A DNA stretch of 64,000 nucleotides, from contig NC_050476.1 in the NCBI RefSeq assembly GCF_013373865.1, positions 2,154,501 through 2,218,500 of the forward strand, given 5' to 3'. The position numbers were made by a program, and so were the translations under genes. The stretch's first letter is position 1. The number at the start of each line of letters is the position of its first letter. Source of the stretch: Monomorium pharaonis. Lineage: Eukaryota > Arthropoda > Insecta > Hymenoptera > Formicidae. Positions 53,968-64,000 of this stretch are shown here, one piece after another. The notes beneath the pieces are model-generated. The model worked only from the letters and a program-made list of their open reading frames with translations. It had not been told where the DNA came from and ran no database searches.

Positions 53968-54085
53968 CGCAGTCCGATTCACGTTCAAAATATATGCTAT
54001 TGGCATTATTCTTTTTTCGTTTACTAAAATAAAACAATAAAAATGGAATGATGCCAATAGCACTTTGAGCGTGAATCGAACCGCG
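53968..54085. repeat. Imperfect 118-bp foldback
   Basis: The left arm (53968-54011) and right arm (54046-54085) share CGATTCACG-T/C-TCAAA and TGCTATTGGCAT-T/C-ATTC as inverted copies, with a small bulge. The A/T-rich loop can pair further. It resembles either a short MITE or a microRNA-precursor-like hairpin. The GGTTCGATTC in the right arm (minus strand) resembles a tRNA B-box, but no A-box or cloverleaf is present. Confidence 0.7.
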
Positions 54086-57000
54086 ACCTTATTGTTTCTT
54101 CGTACTAGAACGATAATCCTTGGCTTCGAACTTGCGCATTCGTTGATCGACTGACTAATCAGATCCAGTTGTGTAGCATTGCGATGATCGCACGAGAGAC
54201 GCGAAAGAATTCGTCAATTTCTCCGCGACCATTCGCGTATAACACAAAGATATCTATGCACGATACATAACGATACGCAACAAAGCGGAATCATCCCGCT
54301 CGCAAAGTTATTTTCACAGCATTGTATTTTTCAATTAGAGGTTGTACATAAATGCTTTTAAGGCGAAAGAAACATAGAAAGGGAAAATATAAATGCTCAT
54401 TTTATGGAACTACACGACTGGATAATTCGGGTAATTAAATGGAAAGTGATATCGGTATTATTTAGATTAGAGCATGTAATCCCTTTTGCAGCTTCTGCGG
54501 CTTTTTCATTTATTATTCTCACCTTTCCCCTCATAATGGACAATTTTTTCACTGTAGTACGATAAAACCGAACTTATATCCGACAAGTAATCTTGATTCA
54601 GGCGATGTGAAAAAAAAGACTGATATGCCGCGAGTGATTATAACGCGAGTACCAAGACGCTAATAGCGAATGTGTGTGTAATCTTTCACATATGTCGCGA
54701 TCATTACATATATCTTTCTTCGATATTGTTTTTTCTACGTCTGTCATTCCACGTATTTCTGATATAGCCGTGTATAGTTCTCTTTCGCGAGCGAGAAAGT
54801 ATACATATTTGTTATGGATTTAAAATTGATTATAGGCGTAAAAGAAAGAAAGGAAATAATGTAAGAGAAGTGAGAGAAAATTATGGAAGCATCGACGCGA
54901 GATGTCGAGCGAGTTCTGGCAAGAAGCGGGTCTTCGAAGGAGAACGGAAAATATTGTAAGAGAAGAGAGAAAGGAAAGAAACCAATCGTCGATGCGGTGC
55001 GCACACATTAGTGCTTTTGCCTACGGTACAAAGTCGAAGAGAGAGAAGGAGAAAAAGATAGAGAGAGGGAGAGAAAGAAAAAGATGAGTAAGCATTTTTA
55101 CTTATCATCGTTAGACTTTTAGATACAATCACCCTAAAACGCACCTATATAACTTTCACGCGAACGGACTCATTGTATCTCTCTCGGTTACAATGTTCGA
55201 ACGACGGATCATCTCTACGACACTCATCCTCTTCACGCGTTTAACGAGAACAATAAACTAGCGAGACACGATAAAACGATCGAACGCAGGTAGGATTACG
55301 CGGTGATTATCACTCCTTGAGGCCTTCGATCCGTCATCGCAGATTAAATATCACATGATCATTGAATCTTCTTATAATACAACTACGTTATATCTTTTCA
55401 AAAGCCGATATATGTGTGTAGCTAAAAGCCTGAATTTTCGATCAATTCACGTCTAATATGTGATTAAATGGTCAATTCCAATCCACCCTTAAATTTCATA
55501 GCTAACGGTGCATCTTGCATTTTCTCGTGTAAATCTTGTAATGTCTTATTAAATGTGAATTACTGTTTGTAATGTTCCATAACTCCGACAGAATTTCCTT
55601 GTTGTAAGTTCTATCTCGGATGTGAATGAAATAATTTTTATTTTTGTCGCGACTGCAATGACGAATCGTCGGCCTTAACTCGACAGTACCAATCGCGGCA
55701 GATGTCCATCGAGTCGGGATCGTTTATCGAGCCTCACGCCTCTGTATATCTCATTGTATATTCTCATTGTTATCGACTTTTAGCCTCTGAATGGGACGAT
55801 CCGTGTAGCTCTTTTGATATAGTGGCGATCGAGTGTCGAGGATGAAATCGACTGGCGAACGAACGAGCGAGCGTGCAAACGAGCACTCGAATGCTGAAAG
55901 GAACGCAGGTGCGCCAAAACAATCCTCCAATTTTCCGGACGTTTCTTTCGGTTTTCGTAGATACCTTTAGGCGTAAAGCACAGGATTGATTTTCACCTAC
56001 TAGGTGTCGAATAGAATAAAATGTAACGCCCGCCCTCCGCGCATTCACGTATACACATACATACACAACACACACACACGCACACACATACACACCAGGT
56101 CGACTCGTCGACACAGCAAGTGTCCGTTTGAGAGTTATTCTCTAAGGCCCTATACAATTAATCTTTGGTTTGTTGTGACAGATAAATTTGAGTTAAATTC
56201 AGCGATTGTAATTGATACAATTTTACTTTTGGAATGTGATTTATTTTAGGAGTTTGTCGAGATTAAAATTGGAAACAAAATCTTAAACGGACACCGGCAT
56301 TCCAGCGAGATCGACTTTCGTTCCGCTGGGAAAGCTTCACTGACGCGTGATGAGAGTGCTGTAACGAATCAAAGTGACTGATGGAGGCGCGGTATAAGGA
56401 GGAGGCTACGAGGCTATCCGGACAATGTTAATTAGTCGCTAATTATTGTCATTCTTTCTCTCGTGTCGACATCGTGTTAAGGACGTATGAGGCGGGAGCA
56501 GGAGGTAGCGCAAATCGATATATAACACGTTTCAATATAAACGAAAAAAAAAGAGAAAATAATAATAAAAAAGAAATATATTGCGTCATCTCTTAAGCAT
56601 GCCAAGAGAGAGAGGTACGCCAGCTACGTTTGTCATTCAGTAATTTGCGCTTTGTTTTTTCTATGAATCGGTGCGTGACGATCTTACTCCTTGTTAGATC
56701 GAGGTGAAGTAAGAGAAACAGGAGGAAGAAAAAGAAGGGGAGATCTATGAGAGCCCACAAAAACACACACACAATGTTATTATAAACGATTAATTAATAA
56801 AAAACGAATCTTGTTTGTTGTTACTTCTGGTATACCTCGTTGTGAACTACCGTGTGAATTACCGATTTATCAATTGATTCATTTTTCAAGTTTTTCCTCA
56901 ACTTATGATATTATTTTTTTGCCCGTTTTATAGACATTGTTGTAAGCCTGAGGAGAGATGGGAAAATAACCGATCTGGCCGAAAACCAGAATGCTCAATC

Positions 57001-57006
57001 TTTATT
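57001..57006 (-). terminator. Poly(A) signal AATAAA of the gap-truncated minus-strand gene
   Basis: AATAAA on the minus strand, about 125 bases after the TAG at 57132-57134. This spacing fits a normal 3' UTR. Confidence 0.45.
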
Positions 57007-57131
57007 TAATATCATAATGGGGCATGAGTATACAATATATCGAATCGATATATATGGCTGTCACGTCGGAGAATACTGTGGGACTAAAGATATTTTGCGC
57101 GATAAGATGATCTCCGGAACGACGCCGCGAT

Positions 57132-57192
57132 CTACGTGTCTTCCTCCCAGATGGTTTCCGTGAGTATGGCGATATTGTCCAGCCCACGCATC
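57132..57192 (-). CDS. C-terminal end of an unidentified gene, cut by the assembly gap
   Basis: Reading leftward from the gap, the minus strand encodes MRGLDNIAILTETIWEEDT and then TAG. The composition looks coding (hydrophobic and acidic residues mixed, no repeats), and an AATAAA follows at 57001-57006. The remainder lies in the N run or beyond. The methionine is simply the first visible codon, not an inferred start. I do not recognise the protein. The other two minus frames across this segment are less plausible because they are R/S-rich or run through the poly(A) signal. Confidence 0.4.
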
Positions 57193-57692
57193 NNNNNNNN
57201 NNNNNNNNNNNNNNNNNNNNNNNNNNNNNNNNNNNNNNNNNNNNNNNNNNNNNNNNNNNNNNNNNNNNNNNNNNNNNNNNNNNNNNNNNNNNNNNNNNNN
57301 NNNNNNNNNNNNNNNNNNNNNNNNNNNNNNNNNNNNNNNNNNNNNNNNNNNNNNNNNNNNNNNNNNNNNNNNNNNNNNNNNNNNNNNNNNNNNNNNNNNN
57401 NNNNNNNNNNNNNNNNNNNNNNNNNNNNNNNNNNNNNNNNNNNNNNNNNNNNNNNNNNNNNNNNNNNNNNNNNNNNNNNNNNNNNNNNNNNNNNNNNNNN
57501 NNNNNNNNNNNNNNNNNNNNNNNNNNNNNNNNNNNNNNNNNNNNNNNNNNNNNNNNNNNNNNNNNNNNNNNNNNNNNNNNNNNNNNNNNNNNNNNNNNNN
57601 NNNNNNNNNNNNNNNNNNNNNNNNNNNNNNNNNNNNNNNNNNNNNNNNNNNNNNNNNNNNNNNNNNNNNNNNNNNNNNNNNNNNNNNNNNNN
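57193..57692. other. Assembly gap, exactly 500 N
   Basis: A run of 500 undetermined bases. The round length suggests a placeholder, so the true size is unknown. Open frames drawn across it are meaningless. Confidence 0.99.
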
Positions 57693-58076
57693 TACTGTTG
57701 TTAAAAAAAGTTACAGACTCCCGTTGTAGAATTACTTGCATCAGGAAGCTAATTCGAAAAATCAATTCTCCACGTCCGGAACGTATCGAGTAAAGGCAAC
57801 GAAGCGCCGTCACTTGGTTTTAATCATCGCACGCAGCCGCGAATTCGGGAACCCGCGGGAACCATGTCGATCCTCGCTCGCGCGTCACTCGCGTGGTCGC
57901 ACACCATGGCACGATGGCACATAGTGCGCGCCAACGGGAACGGGAGCCCCTGGACTTCCGGGATACCGCCAATCGCCAACCGGGATCCGTTGGCCACACG
58001 AGATGGCGGGTGAACCGACAAGAACTCGACGACGCAGTCGGAAGTACGTACCCATGATGCATCACCAATTGTCAAC
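57693..58076 (+). promoter_or_regulatory. lin-9 upstream region
   Basis: CpG-rich sequence between the gap and the lin-9 start codon, presumably carrying the promoter and 5' UTR. No TATA box is obvious, as is usual for a housekeeping gene. The short frames on both strands overlap and look accidental. Confidence 0.35.
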
Positions 58077-61000
58077 ATGGCGGACATGGTTGAAAGTAAG
58101 TAAACTTTGCGTTATTTTCGGAGAAATTAACAGGGCGAACGGCTACGGGCGACCGTACCAATCGTCACCCGCGGAATCTGCGTTCCCGGTTTAACGATTC
58201 GGCGAGTCGCGCCGCGCGCGGTACGCCTGCGTCGTCCGCAATCGCCGTTCGAATTCGGCGTACGGGTGCGGGTTGGGTTTAAAATTTCAAAAATCATCAA
58301 CACACGATTCAAGCGGGATTCCGTCGTGAACTCCGCGCCCGGCGCTACGAACGACGGCATCGAGGTCTGAACGTTCGCGTCCGTACCACGGTCGTTCGCG
58401 CGACACCGATCCGCGGCGACGGCGGCAACGGCACCGCGGATCCAACGCGAGCGGTTTATCAAACACCCCTCTCGAGTTTGGTTATGTCGCCTTTACGCCT
58501 GGTGCTGACTGGCGGTGCACGGTCGATACTCCCACGGCGAATTCGCCGATTTCACGCTCCGTAATTTTGTCCCACGAGCCGGGGGGGATTGACACACAGA
58601 TATCTTTCCCGTCTCGCGTCTTGACCCGGTTGGATTCATGTTTTTTCATTTATGCATGCATTGGCTGTTCTGTGTTTCTTTTTTAATTTCTCGATTTTAT
58701 TCTTTCGCGCACGAAGTAAATTTGTACACATTGTAGACATATATTGTTAGGTTTATTAGTAATTATTTGGAATAATTTTGGATTGAACACTAATAAATTT
58801 ATTTGTAAATAGCTATACTATGTACACAATATAGATTTAAATGTGAAAGAAATTATTTCTGCATTAATCATACATATATGATTATGTACTTATTTTAAAT
58901 TTATTAAGGTGAATCTGCAGAGGCACTGTTGTCCATAAAAAATGGCGGGTATCCATCTGTAGATGAAATTAAGACCGAAATAATGGATGACGATACGATG
59001 GATATGGATGAGCAACACAATTTGAATAACTCAATGGATCAACAAATGGATACAGAGGAGTCGGAACCGATACCGGAACTGGGACCTGCAGCTTTGGGTC
59101 TGCAAAGAGTAGGTACTCAGCCACCCTCCAAGCCAAATCCTCCAACGCAACCAGTACAGGTGTTGAATCGCAGAGGGATGCCAGCAAGAATCAGGAAAAA
59201 GAACAAATTATTCTACGACGACGTCTTGATCAATCATCCACACCACAGGTGAATTATTCTTCTTGTATCTGAAATAGGAATTAATAGTAATTAGATTGAT
59301 TTTATTAATTGATTAAATGTATAAATAATTATAGAATTAAGAAAGATCCTGCAGCTGTAGAAGCGAAACAATCTCCCAAAAAAATGATGCGACCATCCCC
59401 AGTAAAGAGGCAGGCCAAGATTTCAAGTACACCAAAAAGTATAAGTTTGTCTTCGCAACCAGCAACTCCTGTGACGACTCCGGTCAAACAGCATAAGGAG
59501 CCCGATAAGTTAGCGCAGCTTGCATCGCCGGATCGTAAAATAGGACAGAAGATTGGCATGAGACTAAGAAATCTGTTAAAGCTACCAAAGGCGCATAAAT
59601 GGGTCTGTTATGAGTGGTTTTACAGCAATATTGATAAGTACGTATAAATTTTACATAAAATTAAAAAGGATAATAATAATATGAAGCCTTTTGTGTTCAC
59701 GACGCTAGAAATTGTTTCAAGATGGAAGAAAGTCGATCAATTGCATTGAATGGTTGAATTGATCAAATGTGATAAGTCAATTCTTTCTTCCCTCGAAGAT
59801 CTCGAAGCAATTTTCAGCATCGTAGATATGAGGCTTTAAAGAGGCTTAAAAATCAGTTTTCTTAATGCTGCAATGTTTTTTTGTAGGATATTATTTGAGG
59901 GCGACAATGATTTTATGATATGTTTGAAAGAATCGTTTCCGCAATTGAAAACTCGTAAACTCACGCGTGTGGAATGGTGTAAGATTAGGAGGATGATGGG
60001 CAAACCGCGAAGATGTTCGCAGTCGTTTTTTGAGGAGGAGAGACGCGAGCTAGAGAGGAAGAGACAGAAAATACGGATGCTGCAACAGAGGAAGACAGCG
60101 GACATAAGCAGTTTCAAGGATCTGCCACCGGAAATTCCACTGCAATTAGTAATCGGTACGAAAGTAACTGCGAGATTAAGGAAACCGCAGGATGGTTTAT
60201 TCACTGGCAGTATTGACGCCGTCGACACCAGCAATAATACCTACAGAATTACGTTTGAGAGAGCTGGACTTGGGACACATAGCGTTCCTGATTATGAAGT
60301 TTTGGTATGTTTATTTTTCCCAAAGAAGATGTCTATATTTATGTTCACATATTAATATAAAATTATCTCTACTAGTCGAATGAGCCACCGGAAACGATCA
60401 GCTTGGCATCATTCTCACAGAAATTCAGACCACGGCCTTTACAATACGTACCTTCACCGCCGTATATGATGAAATTATCTCCGCGATTGACTAATGACCC
60501 TCTGATATCCAACGCTTCTGCATCCATTCCGAAAAAGGCGAATACTGGTGGTACAGTGAATGGTTTTCCGTTGAAATTGCTCGAACTTATGGTTAAAGTA
60601 AACAAGATATTAACAACTAAGAAGAATAAAATTAAGAGATTGAAAGAGATGAACGGAGAAGCTGAAAAGAGACGTTCCTTGGGTGAATCGCTCCCTCCTG
60701 ACTTCGAAAAAAAATACGCAGGGTACAATTAACCAAATACATAAACAATTCTGTTAAAATATATTTTAAAAAATGCTTTTTTACAATATACCATATTATC
60801 GTTTCCAGAATAATTGTCGAGTTAGAGAGAATGAATCAAGCTCTCCAAGACTTTTTGAACGAAATACAAGAATTGTGTCAAGAAATGGCGCCCGAACCTA
60901 GCGTAGCGGCGATGTTAGCACCGTCCCACCTCCGAGAGAAGTGCAAACAAGAAGCGGCAGATATGGTCGCTAAACATAACGCAATGAATGACAAAGCACC

Positions 61001-61326
61001 AGGAAAAATGACTCAATTGATAACGGATTTGACTGCGTTGATGTTACAAGTGAAAGTAAGATAAATAGATATTGCTGGTAAATAATTTTTTCTTCGCTTA
61101 TCTAATACTAAAGATATTATTTTCTTTATCACAGAGCTTATCAGATTCCGATCGAAATGCGTACGAGCTCAAGGTGTTACAAGGTACTATGGAGCAGATA
61201 AGATCGAAACTCAGCCCGCAGAATCAGCAAGTATTTCAAAACTGTGTAGAAATTCACATGCAGCGCATTCAAGTAGGCCTAGGACAAATGGGTCCTCTAA
61301 CGCCATTTATGGCGCAAAGAGTTTGA
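58077..61326 (+). CDS. Lin-9 (Mip130 homologue), DREAM/MuvB subunit, seven exons
   Basis: LIN9 is a core MuvB protein. With LIN52, LIN54, LIN37 and RBBP4 it represses cell-cycle genes in DREAM and works with B-Myb in activation; the fly homologue is Mip130. Exons are 58077-58095, 58909-59248, 59335-59637, 59887-60304, 60376-60722, 60809-61055 and 61135-61326. All junctions are GT-AG and phases agree, giving 621 aa. Key parts are a short MADMVES start, an acidic N-terminal region, RIRKKNKLFYDD, and the DIRP domain at about 207-275 (HKWVCYEWFYSNIDK, LTRVEWCKIRRMMGKPRRCS). A Tudor-like segment follows at about 310-360 (IGTKVTARLRKPQDGLFTGS). C-terminal helices (IIVELERMNQALQDFLNEIQ and beyond) end in LTPFMAQRV. 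The first exon holds only six full codons, but its ATG, phase and donor fit. The call is confident. Confidence 0.94.
59709..59815. repeat. Nested hairpin filling lin-9 intron 3
   Basis: Inside the 249-bp intron 59638-59886. The inner stem GATCAATTGCA (59735-59745) pairs with TTGAATTGATC (59754-59764) with two mismatches. The outer stem GGAAGAAAG (59724-59732) pairs exactly with CTTTCTTCC (59783-59791). AAATTG-T/C-TTC extends it further out with bulges. Confidence 0.55.
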
Positions 61327-61903
61327 AAATGAGACAAAAACTAATAGTATATATTCTTACAAAAGTGTACAGTATAATACGATCATGGCATCACGATATT
61401 TTTTAGAAAAAAAGACAAGAAACTAATTCTGTATTTTCTCATCGTGTATAGGTCATATTACTAATATATTTATATAAAGTGCATGTCTACACAATATGAT
61501 TTAAACAATTATAGTTTTGTATATACAGAAAAAATATTTGTTCTTCAATTACTTTAATAGTATACTCATGATACACTTAGAGGAAAATTCATGTATTGTT
61601 GGATAATATTATATGTATGGAATATATTAAATATCTAAGAGTGTTCACTTTTCAGATTTTTATGCATTGTATGTATCATCCAATTAGATATAAATATAAA
61701 TGACGATTTATATTGCATTGGGTTGTAATGAGTCGATATTAGTCCGCGAATAGTAAAATTCTTCGAAATTTAACGAAATTTCCGTGCTTGTACATATGAA
61801 ATCGATTTATATAGATAGATCTATAATTTGTTATAAAAGAGAAGCTTATCTCACTGCAAAGGTAATTTAAAAGCTTCAATTATATATGAGATTTATTGTC
61901 ATA

Positions 61904-61909
61904 AATAAA
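61904..61909 (+). terminator. Candidate poly(A) signal of lin-9
   Basis: AATAAA about 580 bases after the lin-9 stop. The 3' UTR between is AT-rich, as usual. Other signals are possible. Confidence 0.35.
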
Positions 61910-62820
61910 ATGTCTTTAATCTACTTGTATCTAGAAATGATATTTGTGCTCTATTATTTTTCTCACGAATTTGAATCACAAAAAGATTAAATAACTTTTT
62001 TAATATGTTCAATTATATTTCTTATACATAGTATTTATATGTATAATTATTTATGATTCACACTATATACGCAAATAAAAAGATGTACTTTTGATAAAAA
62101 AGAAATTTTTGAGTTAAAATATAATTCCATATAATTAAATTTAACAAATGTAATAAAAAAAGATAGATAATTTGTAATGTTACAAGTTGTACAAAATGAA
62201 TTTTTTTACTATCTATAAATATATTACGCAATACATAAAGTCTTTTCAAAATAAAATGTAATATTAGTAGAGAGTAATGTCAAAAATATTCTCTTACTTA
62301 TTTCATGAATTACTAAAAATAAGTGAAGGAATTTATTTCGCAAGATATCAAGTAATTCTATGCTATCTAGAATTTTCTTGCACTTGTAATTAATTTATGT
62401 AACAATACACAATTATTTGTGGTCAACAGTTAGAATATTTCAGCAGCTACCTTAACCATAAACGTTTTTTGCAATATACAATATTGTATTTTTACTATGT
62501 ACATTTCCCATTATTATTATTATTATTATTATTACATTATTGATTACAATTGCAACATCCATTCCAATAGTGTCATACATGTAAATTAAGATATTTTTCA
62601 GTAACTTAAATTTTTTGCATCTTATGTTAATTCTAATAAGAATACAAATAATTACATTTTTACACAATATTTGTTGATGAAATAGCAATTGGAGAAAATT
62701 TATTAATATTTATCCAGCAATTTTCTTCGTTTATTTTCGATGATGTTCAAGTTCCTAGAGCCTTAGATAATAGCAAAATTTACATTTATGGAATGATGAA
62801 ACTTGACACAAAATTGCCGA
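61910..62820. other. AT-rich intergenic DNA between lin-9 and the TTAA element
   Basis: Very AT-rich, no open frame above about 80 codons and no motif. It contains an (ATT)n run at 62510-62534. Confidence 0.5.
62510..62534. repeat. (ATT)n microsatellite
   Basis: About eight ATT units in AT-rich intergenic DNA. Confidence 0.85.
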
Positions 62821-63353
62821 TTAACCCTTTGTTGTCGTCCAGCGAGGACTCTGCATTTCACTTTGATGAAATATATCCTTCGTAAAAGGCAGAAAATAGT
62901 ATTTGTGGCCATTTCTTGAGAGATTGAAATATCCTCTTGGCAATAAAGCTATTTCACAGCTAGAGAGCGTCAGTTTGCTTTGAAAGTTATAGAAGATCCC
63001 ATATACCCAGGTGTGAAATATCTTTTTTGGAATAACGATTCAAGGACTATTTCTTTACTTGAAGCACCATACTTCAGTAATCTACTAAATTTTTTGCTTA
63101 AAATATTAAAATTTTTTTTTCGAAAAAAATTGTTTTACTTCTAACAATTTTTTTACTATTTAAATAATCAAATTTACTATATAAATATATATAAATAATT
63201 GAAATACATTCTTTAAACCTTAAGATGTAAATTGTTAATATTTTTTGTATTAATATCTCTAATACTATTTGAACTATGTACAAATGAATTTCATGCACTG
63301 GACCCAGTGAGACAATCGTGTTCCATGACAGAGGTGTGACAACGAAGGGTTAA
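62821..63353. mobile_element. piggyBac-type MITE, 525 bp, flanked by TTAA
   Basis: The left end is TTAA|CCCTTTGTTGTC (TTAA at 62821-62824) and the right end is GACAACGAAGGG|TTAA (TTAA at 63350-63353). The 12-bp terminal inverted repeats differ at one base, start with CCC, and are flanked by the TTAA duplication that defines piggyBac superfamily insertions. The 525-bp interior has no transposase frame, so the element is non-autonomous. It sits between the 3' ends of lin-9 (plus) and Nup50 (minus). Family membership is inferred from ends and target site only. Confidence 0.85.
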
Positions 63354-63485
63354 TAATAAACAAATTTTCTATTATGTATAGATTAACTTCACTTCATTCC
63401 TTAATATCCGCAGTATAATGTCAAAAAAGTCTTTGTTCATATACGCAAGCTTTGCGTATATAATCGAGGTTTGTATAATTCCTTT

Positions 63486-64000
63486 CTACTTTTTATGTTT
63501 ATTTAACGCCTCCAACAATTCATCAGCGGCTTCACTAGTTTTCACTCTTAATAAAACTGAGACTGGTGGCGGTGAGGAATCTGGCATCGGTAAACAAAGC
63601 AACATTATCGTGTTTTTGTTCATGCGCTTCGTGGGAATATTTTGAGTTAATAAAGTATTGAGTAACAAGTTGCCCAAAGCAGTGTCGGCACGTACTATCA
63701 ATTGTGTTTTTCCATTCGGTGTTGGTTTCAGATACAACATCCCGACGCCTCTGTCACTATAGTTGTTGTCTTTCTTCACAAAGACTTTACATCTGTTAAA
63801 CAAGAAATTATAATTAGTGATTGTGATAAAGATAATTAAATTCTTTAAAGAATTCTGTGTAGTTTTTATATTGATACTTGCAATTTAAAAACGCAACGTA
63901 CAACTTACCTTTGTTCATAAGTAGCACCTTCTTCAGCTACTGGTTTGAAATCTGGTTTCGGCGGCTCCTCATCTTCTTCATCTTTTTCATTGTCAGTTTT
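63486..64000 (-). CDS. Nup50 (Npap60), C-terminal exons, partial
   Basis: Nup50 is a mobile nucleoporin of the nuclear basket that binds importin-alpha and RanGTP and speeds cargo release. Two exons are visible: 64000-63909, running off the window, and 63792-63486 ending in TAG. The split codon AG|A joins YEQ-R-CKVFVKKD. An acidic EEDEEPPKPDFKPV precedes the Ran-binding domain, whose signature pieces are all present: VFVKKDNNYSDRGVGMLYLK, KTQLIVRADTALGNLLLN, MLLCLPMP and VLLRVKTSEAADELLEAL. The protein ends a few residues later (NKHKK), as family members do. The N-terminal importin-binding region and FG repeats lie outside the window. Confidence 0.92.

Noticed and set aside
57061..57813. Open frames of 197-250 codons across the N run
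   Set aside because: They exist only because N is not read as stop.

Overview
This is a piece of animal nuclear genome, most likely from a hymenopteran insect and plausibly an ant. Every gene I can support is split by short GT-AG introns. Base composition swings between AT-rich stretches and CpG-rich blocks, and microsatellites are abundant. The gene families are those of insects. There is no bacterial layout: no operons, ribosome binding sites or CRISPR arrays. The species cannot be named from the sequence alone. A 500-base run of N (57193-57692) shows that this is a scaffolded draft assembly.

Layout. 1-20.6 kb: no gene I can support; it holds repeats, foldback sequences, CpG-rich blocks and short chance ORFs. 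21.66-23.33 kb, minus strand: seipin, five exons. 25.19-27.45 kb, minus strand: a CRAL-TRIO lipid-carrier protein, four coding exons. 27.5-37.3 kb: no recognisable coding exon; it holds CpG-rich blocks that may contain the promoter and 5' leader of the next gene. 37.30-50.62 kb, plus strand: the RIM-binding protein of the presynaptic active zone, rebuilt as 16 coding exons that keep one open frame of 1,668 codons. 50.6-57.0 kb: 3' UTR or intergenic DNA with very large microsatellites and hairpins. 57.00-57.19 kb, minus strand: the last codons and poly(A) signal of an unidentified gene lost in the N gap. 58.08-61.33 kb, plus strand: lin-9, a DREAM/MuvB subunit, seven exons encoding 621 aa. 62.82-63.35 kb: a 525-bp non-autonomous element with TTAA target sites and piggyBac-type ends. 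63.49-64.00 kb, minus strand: the C-terminal exons of Nup50, running off the window edge.

The genes do not form one pathway. They cover lipid-droplet biogenesis, small-lipid transport, synaptic release, cell-cycle transcription control and nuclear transport. I see no new gene system. The observations most worth checking are the TTAA element, a perfect 28-bp-arm hairpin in a CRAL-TRIO intron, other foldbacks that could be MITEs or small-RNA sources, the gene hidden by the gap, and possible alternative ends of the RIM-binding protein.
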